This document shows positions 1 through 4,273 of a stretch of 5,445 nt of DNA, one piece after another. The notes under the pieces are model-generated. The model was not told the origin of the DNA. It did no database searches and worked only from the letters and a program-made list of their open reading frames with translations. Position 1 is the first letter of the stretch. Each line of letters starts with the position of its first letter. The stretch is from Pyrinomonadaceae bacterium (GTDB lineage Bacteria > Acidobacteriota > Blastocatellia > Pyrinomonadales > Pyrinomonadaceae): positions 1-5,445 of the forward strand of contig JACCTF010000348.1 in NCBI GenBank assembly GCA_013812565.1, in the 5' to 3' direction. The position numbers and the translations under genes are program-made.

Positions 1-362
1 CCATGAAGCGTTGTAATCACCGGCAGACGGCGTCCGGGCTTGAGCGATTCGCGGGCGAGGATGGCGCTGATCGAATGCGGAATCGCGTAATGCACATGAA
101 GGAGATCAAGGCGCTCGGTTTCAGCGACGGTCGCCATCTTGGTCGCCAGTGCCAGCGTATACGGCTGATGCTCAAAGAGCGGGTAATCCATCATCTCGAC
201 TTCATGGAAGCGTACCCGTTCGCTGAGTTCCGTCAAGCGCGTCGGAAGCGCTGATGAGATGAAGTGAACCGTGTGGCCGCGCGCCGCCAGCTCTTTGCCG
301 AGTTCGGAGCCGACAATGCCGCTGCCGCCATAGGTCGGATAAACGGTGATACCTATATTCAT
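1..362 (-). CDS. bshA: BshA, bacillithiol-synthesis glycosyltransferase (N-terminal part)
   Basis: BshA is the GT4-family enzyme that joins N-acetylglucosamine from UDP-GlcNAc to L-malate, the first step of bacillithiol synthesis in the cytoplasm. I translated the minus strand by hand from the ATG at 360-362. It gives 120 complete codons and then runs off the left edge, roughly a third of the usual length of about 375-380 residues. The start reads MNIGITVYPTYGGSG, with the glycine-rich nucleotide-sugar loop at residues 12-15. It is followed by ELGKELAARGH (20-30), FHEVE (52-56), YPLFE (60-64), HVHYAIPHSISA (89-100) and TTLHG at the edge. These blocks match BshA rather than a generic GT4 enzyme. 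No good Shine-Dalgarno motif precedes the ATG; a heptamer inverted repeat begins four bases upstream of the start codon. Its own promoter and leader hairpin are proposed in separate entries. The pathway partner bshB1 lies on the same strand, with nfu between them. Confidence 0.93.
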   Translation of the reverse strand, partial: MNIGITVYPTYGGSGIVGSELGKELAARGHTVHFISSALPTRLTELSERVRFHEVEMMDYPLFEHQPYTLALATKMATVAETERLDLLHVHYAIPHSISAILARESLKPGRRLPVITTLH

Positions 363-366
363 GAAC

Positions 367-418
367 AGATGCCAGGTGTTAGATGTCAGTAGAAGCTTTT
401 TACTAACATCTGACATCT
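367..418. repeat. Inverted pair of heptamer arrays upstream of bshA
   Basis: The left arm on the plus strand reads as 7-base units AGATGCC, AGGTGTT, AGATGTC, AGTAGAA (367-394). The right arm read on the minus strand gives AGATGTC, AGATGTT, AGTAAAA (418 back to 398). The arms are therefore arrays of the same degenerate heptamer facing each other, with a 3-base centre. Several registers of pairing are possible, for example 381-389 with 410-418 (9 bp). In bshA mRNA this would lie immediately before the start codon, so it could affect translation initiation. That effect is an inference. Two other boundaries in the window have the same architecture with different heptamers. Confidence 0.7.
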
Positions 419-427
419 ATAAATACA

Positions 428-460
428 AGAGGCAGACGACCCTCGCTATCGTCTGCCTCT
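428..460 (-). promoter_or_regulatory. Perfect 12-bp hairpin in predicted bshA leader (attenuator candidate)
   Basis: The arms 428-439 and 449-460 are perfectly complementary over 12 bp around a 9-base loop. On the minus strand the stem is followed by TTGTATTTAT, a modest U-rich tail; on the plus strand the following bases are not U-rich. No gene ends here: bshA starts downstream on the minus strand and nfu starts 330 bp away on the plus strand. The hairpin would therefore sit in the bshA 5' leader, downstream of the candidate promoter at 516-544. A second copy of the CTGCCTC word (473-479, plus strand) could pair alternatively with the downstream arm over 7 bp. The structure is seen in the sequence; the attenuator role is inferred. 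It could instead terminate an unseen minus-strand transcript. Confidence 0.4.
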
Positions 461-515
461 CGTCTCACATAGCTGCCTCACCTAAAAAAGGGAAGCAGGT
501 AAATGAGCGCCGCAG

Positions 516-544
516 AATATAAACCCGTTTCGCGGTTTTGGCAA
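516..544 (-). promoter_or_regulatory. Candidate sigma70-type promoter of bshA
   Basis: On the minus strand, TTGCCA (544-539) matches the -35 consensus at 5 of 6 bases. A 17-base spacer follows, then TATATT (521-516), which matches the -10 consensus at 5 of 6. Transcription would start near 509, giving a bshA leader of about 147 nt that contains the 428-460 hairpin and the heptamer repeat. The motif match and spacing are good, but promoter use in this organism is unverified. Confidence 0.45.
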
Positions 545-663
545 TCTCTTTGCGAGGTAATCTCAACAACATTCGAAACTCTTGCAAAAACTGCAGATAA
601 ACCCACAAGATTGACCTTCTTGAACAGAATTATCTTAAGCACCGTGTTTTGGCATGCGCCGCT

Positions 664-692
664 CTGACGGGCGAGCGAAAGGGAAGTATAAT
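664..692 (+). promoter_or_regulatory. Candidate sigma70-type promoter of nfu
   Basis: CTGACG (664-669) matches the -35 consensus at 4 of 6 bases. It is followed by a 17-base spacer and a perfect TATAAT -10 (687-692). The predicted start is near 699, giving a leader of about 90 nt before the nfu ATG. It is divergent from the bshA promoter, about 120 bp away. Confidence 0.5.
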
Positions 693-736
693 GTTTGGGC
701 AAATGTTCAGGTACTGATTGTGCGCCTGCCAGGTAG

Positions 737-746
737 CTCGCGCGAG
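737..746. other. 10-bp palindrome CTCGCGCGAG in the nfu leader
   Basis: This is a perfect GC-rich palindrome roughly 40 bases downstream of the predicted nfu transcription start and about 45 bases before the ATG. It could be an operator for a dimeric regulator or a small hairpin in the leader. Only the symmetry is visible, and no regulator binding it can be named. Confidence 0.25.
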
Positions 747-789
747 TTATTGAAGCAAAGTAATTGATTAAAATCTGAGGAATATAGAA

Positions 790-1353
790 ATGCCGAAAAT
801 AGATAACATTGAAGAAACGCCGAATCCGAACGCCATTAAATTTCTTCTTAAAGAACCGATTACAAATGGGGCGGTGCGCTCGATTCAATCGGCCGCTGAA
901 GCGGAGAACGATGCACTTGGCAAAGCTTTATTCGACGTTGGTGAGGTCGTCTCCGTCTTCTACATGGATCGTATGATCACCGTTGAAAAGACGGATGACG
1001 CGGATTGGGATGATCTTCTGCCGAGACTTGCCGTGCCAATCCGCGCGGCTGAACCGCCGAACAAAGCTAGTGCCGCCGCTGCCGCTGCCGCAGTTGGCGG
1101 ATCAATTGCCGCCGTCGTGAACGACGATCCGCGGCTTGGGCAAATCAACGACATCCTCGATGCACGCATTCGACCGGCGCTGGCCGGTGATGGCGGCTGG
1201 CTGGAGATAGTTAGCCTAAAGGACGACACGCTTACCATCCACTACCAGGGAGCATGCGGCAGTTGTCCGAGCGCCATTTCGGGAACGCTGATGGCTATCG
1301 AAGGAATGCTCCAACAGGAAGTTGACCCGGACTTAGAGGTCGTCACAGTTTAG
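790..1353 (+). CDS. nfu: Nfu-type iron-sulfur cluster scaffold/carrier protein
   Basis: Nfu proteins carry a [4Fe-4S] cluster and hand it to client apoproteins in the cytoplasm. The 187-residue product has two domains. The N-terminal Nfu_N domain (about 6-88) opens with the hallmark TPNPNAIKF at 10-18. The C-terminal NifU-like domain (about 115-187) has RPALAGDGG at 128-136 and the cluster-binding CGSC, with Cys156 and Cys159. This is the NFU1-like arrangement, unlike Escherichia coli NfuA, whose N-terminal domain is A-type. The domains are joined by an alanine-rich linker (about 93-110) with a run of seven alanines. The ATG at 790 is supported by GAGGA about 8 bases upstream and by the Nfu_N motif starting at residue 10. 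The gene lies on the opposite strand between bshA and bshB1 and seems to be a single-gene unit with its own promoter and a terminator at its end. Confidence 0.93.
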   Translation: MPKIDNIEETPNPNAIKFLLKEPITNGAVRSIQSAAEAENDALGKALFDVGEVVSVFYMDRMITVEKTDDADWDDLLPRLAVPIRAAEPPNKASAAAAAAAVGGSIAAVVNDDPRLGQINDILDARIRPALAGDGGWLEIVSLKDDTLTIHYQGACGSCPSAISGTLMAIEGMLQQEVDPDLEVVTV

Positions 1354-1362
1354 CTGCTTAAC

Positions 1363-1408
1363 CCGAAACGCCGCGCAGACTCTTTATAATCCGCGCGGCG
1401 TTCTTCGG
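1363..1408. terminator. Shared hairpin terminator between convergent nfu and bshB1
   Basis: The stem arms 1367-1376 and 1393-1402 form a perfect GC-rich 10-bp helix with a 16-base loop. A further 4 bp (1363-1366 with 1405-1408) pair across a 2-base bulge. It lies 10 bases after the nfu stop and 12 bases before the bshB1 stop, so it can serve both transcripts. Neither side has a long U-tract: the plus side reads CTTCGG and the minus side TTTCGG. Termination efficiency is therefore uncertain. Confidence 0.55.
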
Positions 1409-1419
1409 TGTTGAAGGGC

Positions 1420-2166
1420 TTATGAGTAGATGTTCATCGGGCGTGTCAGTAGCGCGACGGGATCGTCAACGTTCAAGGCCTCACGCACATAGAAGGCTTC
1501 GCCCGCCGCGACACCGATCAGCGAGCCGTAGTAGCCCATTTGCGACTCGATTTGACCAAGGAAATTCTTGTCGCTGATGCGCGTCGCCGGTTCTTGTGAT
1601 TCAGGAAGGTGGAACTGCGAAGCATGCGCGCGGATCGACTGCATCTTCTCGGCAACGAAATCTGAAACATCAACGATGAATGACGGTATGACAAGGCGCG
1701 AGTAGACGCTGTGTGCGACCATCGGAACACGCACCGGAGGCTGTCCCGCCCCCTCGTCGTAACGGCGCATGCTCGCCAGCCGGGCGGCTTCGCGCACGAT
1801 GCGGCAGGTGCTCGAGTGGTCTGGATGCGGATCGTCCCAGTGTTGGGTCAAGATCACCTTCGGCCGGTGGGCGCGAATCACGCGCACCATTTGTTGACGC
1901 GCTTCTTCGGTCGGCCAGATGTGGCCGTCCGGCTGCGCAAGGTTGAGTCGTACATCCAGTCGAAGGATGCGCGCCGCTTCACGCGCTTCTTCGGCACGCA
2001 TTTCAGGAGTACCGCGCGTACCCATTTCGCCGCGCGTCATATCAGCGACGCCCGTGCGGTAGCCGAGGGATTTCACTTTCAAGAGCGTGCCGGCCACCGT
2101 CAATTCTGCGTCATCCGGATGGGAAAAGACGGCTAGTATATCGAGTTCTACGTTGTTTTCCGACAT
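1420..2166 (-). CDS. bshB1: BshB1-type LmbE-family deacetylase of bacillithiol synthesis
   Basis: BshB is a zinc-dependent deacetylase that converts GlcNAc-malate to GlcN-malate, the second step of bacillithiol synthesis. The 248-residue product belongs to the LmbE/PIG-L family. The HPDD motif at 16-19 provides zinc ligands His16 and Asp19 and the general base Asp18. HPDH at 114-117 provides the third ligand, His117, plus His114. DMTRGEMGTRGT (42-53) resembles the DLT-GD/E loop of BshB1, and the late GEAFYV segment resembles the AEGF block near the BshB1 C-terminus. A role in detoxification (Bca-like) or mycothiol chemistry is possible for this family, but bshA nearby favours bacillithiol. 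The ATG at 2164-2166 lacks a clear Shine-Dalgarno motif; its upstream leader is A-rich. A weak TTGACC/TAAACC pair (2233-2205, minus strand) is the best promoter guess. The gene is convergent with nfu and divergent from the hydrolase gene. Confidence 0.88.
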   Translation of the reverse strand: MSENNVELDILAVFSHPDDAELTVAGTLLKVKSLGYRTGVADMTRGEMGTRGTPEMRAEEAREAARILRLDVRLNLAQPDGHIWPTEEARQQMVRVIRAHRPKVILTQHWDDPHPDHSSTCRIVREAARLASMRRYDEGAGQPPVRVPMVAHSVYSRLVIPSFIVDVSDFVAEKMQSIRAHASQFHLPESQEPATRISDKNFLGQIESQMGYYGSLIGVAAGEAFYVREALNVDDPVALLTRPMNIYS

Positions 2167-2316
2167 GTTTTCTGGTTACTTTGTTTAATTGATTTTCTGA
2201 AAGAGGTTTAACGTAAGGCGGCTTGCAGGTCAAGCGAAGCAACCGACCCGGCGTGAGGCACGATCCCGCTTAAAGAACACCGGCCTTCGTACACCAAACT
2301 CCGAACTCTCACCGTG

Positions 2317-2344
2317 TTGACCTTTGCCGCAATCTATTGATAGC
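2317..2344 (+). promoter_or_regulatory. Weak candidate promoter of the MBL hydrolase gene
   Basis: TTGACC (2317-2322) is a good -35 match (5 of 6). After 16 bases, GATAGC (2339-2344) is only a 3-of-6 match to the -10. The position, about 28 bases before the ATG, suits a short leader. It is the best candidate in the 206-bp region between divergent bshB1 and the hydrolase gene; nothing else stands out there. Confidence 0.22.
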
Positions 2345-2372
2345 CTGCCTCGCGATAAGGACACGGGGTGAT

Positions 2373-3176
2373 ATGAAACTCACGATACTCGGATCAGGAA
2401 CCTCTGTTCCACATCCGCAACGAGCAGCATCTGCCTACATGCTTGAAGTTGACAACAAAGCAATTCTTTTAGATGCCGGAGCCGATGCAGCACACCGCAT
2501 GGCTAAGGAAGGTTTGGACTGGGCTGGCCTTGATGCGATCTGGATAAGTCATTTCCACCTTGATCACGTCGGCGGTCTTGCGCCGCTCTTGTTCGGCACG
2601 AAGTATGCCCCGCAAACGCAAGCCCGACGAAAGCCGCTCGTAATCTTCGGCCCGCGCGGAATAATCGAGTTGCTGCAAGCTTTTGATGAAGCAAACTCCT
2701 ACGAATTGCTGAAGCAACCTTTCCCCGTGGAAGTCAGAGAGGTAGAACCGGGCAAGGAGTTTGAAATTGTAACGAATCTTCGGGCGCGTACGCTCTCAAC
2801 GTTGCACACACCTGAGAGCCTTGCCATTCGACTGACCGATACCAACAATTTATCCTTCGTTTATACTTCGGATACCGGCTACACTGGCACCCTCGCGCCG
2901 TTTGCGCACGGGGCTGAACTGCTGCTCGCAGAGTGTTCGTTCCGGCAGATAAAACCGGTTGAGACGCACCTTAACCTAGCGGAAGCTATGCAGGTGGCCC
3001 ATGCCGCCGAGCCTGCGCGAGTAGTGCTGACGCACCTTTATCCAGAATGGGACGGCGTTGACATAGCGGCTGAAGCGGGAAAACTCTGGCCCGGCGAAAC
3101 CGTTCCGGCCGCCGACGGACTGCGGTTGGAAATCATAGAACAGGAGTCAGAAATCAGGAGACCGGAGACAGAATAA
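2373..3176 (+). CDS. MBL-fold metallo-hydrolase, RNase Z-like
   Basis: This is a 267-residue metallo-beta-lactamase-fold hydrolase of the ElaC/RNase Z-like group. The start MKLTILGSGTS is the usual first strand of that group. The metal ligands are in place: HFHLDH (His60, His62, Asp64, His65), His145 in LHTPES, Asp167 in SDTG and His221 in LTHLYP; His199 is a further conserved-looking position. It differs from true tRNA 3'-processing RNase Z: the HxHxDH is followed by VGGL instead of the FGLPG-type segment, and no long exosite arm is visible. The substrate is therefore open; phosphodiester or another hydrolysis is possible. I chose the ATG at 2373 over the in-frame TTG at 2337 because GGGGTG precedes it and the family fold begins there. 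The last eleven or so residues (QESEIRRPETE) are encoded by heptamer repeats and look like a repeat-added tail. The lipid kinase gene follows after 59 bp. Confidence 0.85.
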   Translation: MKLTILGSGTSVPHPQRAASAYMLEVDNKAILLDAGADAAHRMAKEGLDWAGLDAIWISHFHLDHVGGLAPLLFGTKYAPQTQARRKPLVIFGPRGIIELLQAFDEANSYELLKQPFPVEVREVEPGKEFEIVTNLRARTLSTLHTPESLAIRLTDTNNLSFVYTSDTGYTGTLAPFAHGAELLLAECSFRQIKPVETHLNLAEAMQVAHAAEPARVVLTHLYPEWDGVDIAAEAGKLWPGETVPAADGLRLEIIEQESEIRRPETE

Positions 3177-3223
3177 AACCGGTGGCTTGCTGCCGATTAT
3201 TCTGACTCCGGTCTCCTGACTTC
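3137..3223. repeat. Inverted heptamer arrays between MBL gene and lipid kinase gene
   Basis: The left array on the plus strand is AGAACAG, GAGTCAG, AAATCAG, GAGACCG, GAGACAG (3137-3171). The right array read on the minus strand is AAGTCAG, GAGACCG, GAGTCAG. Arms 3150-3175 and 3198-3223 pair over 26 bp with two mismatches around a 22-base loop. The left arm contains the TAA stop of the MBL gene (3174-3176) and encodes its last residues. In a shared transcript the hairpin would lie between the two cistrons. It could end transcription, protect the upstream mRNA 3' end or lower expression of the kinase. No U-tract follows on the plus strand, so simple intrinsic termination is not clearly supported. 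Confidence 0.85.
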
Positions 3224-3235
3224 CTTAATGAAGAA

Positions 3236-4162
3236 ATGAAATCTCGATTGATCGTTAATCCGGTGTCTGGCACGGATGCTGGCCCGAGCTATCTGCAAAC
3301 TATCAACGAGCGTCTGCGTGAACGCATCGGCGATATGGACATCGTGATGACGGTGGCCGCGGGCGATGCTATGCAAGCGGCAGAGAAGGCCGCACGCGAA
3401 GGCTACGATCATCTCTTCATTGCCGGCGGCGATGGCACGCTCAACGAAGTGGTTAACGGCGTGGCAAGTGTAGGCGGGGCACTGGCGAACACAACTTTTG
3501 GTTTGATTCCCCTCGGCACCGGCAACGATTTCGCGCAGGCGCTCGGTCTGCCTGAGGACGTTGAACAGGCGATCAGTATTCTGTTTGAAGGCCGTACAAT
3601 TCAGGTTGATGTCGGCGTCTTAAATGATCGACACTTCATCAACGTATCCGCGGGCGGCTTTATCGCCGAGGTGTCGGATGCGGTTAACCCGCAACTGAAA
3701 TCCGTCGCCGGCAAACTCGCTTACTTAATTGGCGGCGCGCAGGTGTTGATGGATTATGAGCCGGTCGGCGTGCGACTCCGCGCGATTGAAAACGGTGTCG
3801 CGCGGAACCGCGAACTGGACATGGAAATGTTCGCCGTGTGCATCTCGCGGATGGTCGGGGGAGGGCGTCTTATCGCGCCGCATGCTGTGATTGACGATGG
3901 ACTGCTTGACGTGTGCCTTGTGGAAGCGATGCCGACGCTTGAATTCATCAGTCTGCTGACACGCATCTCAGCTGGCGACCATACGGAAGATGATCGCGTC
4001 GCATACTTCCGCGCCAGCGAACTCGAACTTCATTTCAATCGCACGATCAAAGTCAACACTGACGGCGAAGTGCTCGAAGCTGACCGCTGTCATTACCGCA
4101 TCCTACCGCGCGCCGCCCGTTTCCTCGCCGGCGAAACCCCCTATGCAGCAGAGAAAGGATGA
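3236..4162 (+). CDS. YegS/diacylglycerol kinase-type lipid kinase
   Basis: This is a 308-residue kinase of the diacylglycerol kinase catalytic-domain family (YegS/BmrU/DgkB-like), which phosphorylates lipid hydroxyls such as those of diacylglycerol at the inner face of the membrane. Visible motifs are NPVSG (8-12), the nucleotide-binding GGDGTLNEVVNG (64-75), PLGTGNDFA (92-100), the later VGGGRLIAPHAVIDDGLLDV block (207-226) and NTDGE (274-278) near the end. The length is normal for bacterial members. No signal peptide or membrane span is seen, as expected for this peripheral family. The start MKSRLIVNPVSG is the family's normal N-terminus; only a weak purine stretch (GAAGAA) precedes it. The gene may be co-transcribed with the upstream MBL hydrolase gene, 59 bp away, but a long hairpin lies between them. 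Its TGA stop lies inside an AGGATGA heptamer. The exact lipid substrate cannot be told from sequence. Confidence 0.9.
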   Translation: MKSRLIVNPVSGTDAGPSYLQTINERLRERIGDMDIVMTVAAGDAMQAAEKAAREGYDHLFIAGGDGTLNEVVNGVASVGGALANTTFGLIPLGTGNDFAQALGLPEDVEQAISILFEGRTIQVDVGVLNDRHFINVSAGGFIAEVSDAVNPQLKSVAGKLAYLIGGAQVLMDYEPVGVRLRAIENGVARNRELDMEMFAVCISRMVGGGRLIAPHAVIDDGLLDVCLVEAMPTLEFISLLTRISAGDHTEDDRVAYFRASELELHFNRTIKVNTDGEVLEADRCHYRILPRAARFLAGETPYAAEKG

Positions 4163-4273
4163 AGGACTCACGAAAGGATGAAGGCGGAAGGATGAAGTGA
4201 AGAAAGAAAAGCCGTTTGCCTGCTTATTCATCCTTCATCCTTTCGTATCTCCTTCCTACTTCATCCTTTTCTG
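4149..4273. repeat. Inverted heptamer arrays spanning the ends of two convergent genes
   Basis: The left array (plus strand) has AGGATGA at 4156-4162, 4175-4181 and 4189-4195, with AGGACTC and AGGCGGA as variant units between. The right array (4227-4273, read on the minus strand) repeats AGGATGA three times, with AGTAGGA and AGGAGAT between. A perfect 14-bp core pairs 4171-4184 with 4232-4245. An alternative inner stem pairs 4187-4196 with 4227-4236 (10 bp). Outer arms 4149-4164 and 4259-4273 match with a small length difference. The kinase stop (TGA 4160-4162) and the VWA gene stop (complement of 4256-4258) both lie within the arrays. It probably acts as the shared transcript end for both genes, which is an inference. 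Confidence 0.88.

Larger units (their letters stand above)
363..789. other. 427-bp intergenic region between divergent bshA and nfu
   Basis: No convincing gene lies in this stretch. It holds, in order, a heptamer inverted repeat (367-418), a perfect 12-bp hairpin (428-460), a candidate minus-strand promoter for bshA (516-544), a candidate plus-strand promoter for nfu (664-692), a 10-bp palindrome (737-746) and the nfu ribosome binding site (about 776-781). The middle part looks more AT-rich than the flanking genes, as expected for a promoter region. A 54-codon plus-strand frame (503-667) was considered and rejected. Confidence 0.75.

Noticed and set aside
367..418. Short repeats with a spacer-like centre as a CRISPR remnant
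   Set aside because: The units are 7 bp, tandem without spacers and inverted. There is no cas gene and no 25-40 bp direct repeat.
503..667. 54-codon plus-strand frame starting MSAAEYKPVSRFW with an AGG upstream of the ATG
   Set aside because: It overlaps the candidate bshA promoter and the nfu -35 box, resembles no family I recognise and lacks the GC-rich third positions of the neighbouring genes.
478..888. 136-codon minus-strand open frame over the bshA-nfu intergenic region
   Set aside because: It runs antisense into the well-supported nfu gene, its composition is unlike a real protein, and no family motif is present.
1711..2136. Long plus-strand frames opposite bshB1
   Set aside because: They are shadow frames of a clear LmbE-family gene. 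GC-rich third positions commonly leave the antisense frame open.
3228..3239. Tiny frame ATG AAG AAA TGA overlapping the lipid kinase start, like a translational-coupling uORF
   Set aside because: A three-codon frame in A-rich sequence is likely by chance, and there is no ribosome binding site for it.
3137..4273. Inverted repeats as MITEs or an insertion-sequence remnant
   Set aside because: There is no transposase fragment and no target-site duplication that I can see, and the units are 7-bp periodic, with a different unit at each locus. A MITE would share one sequence.
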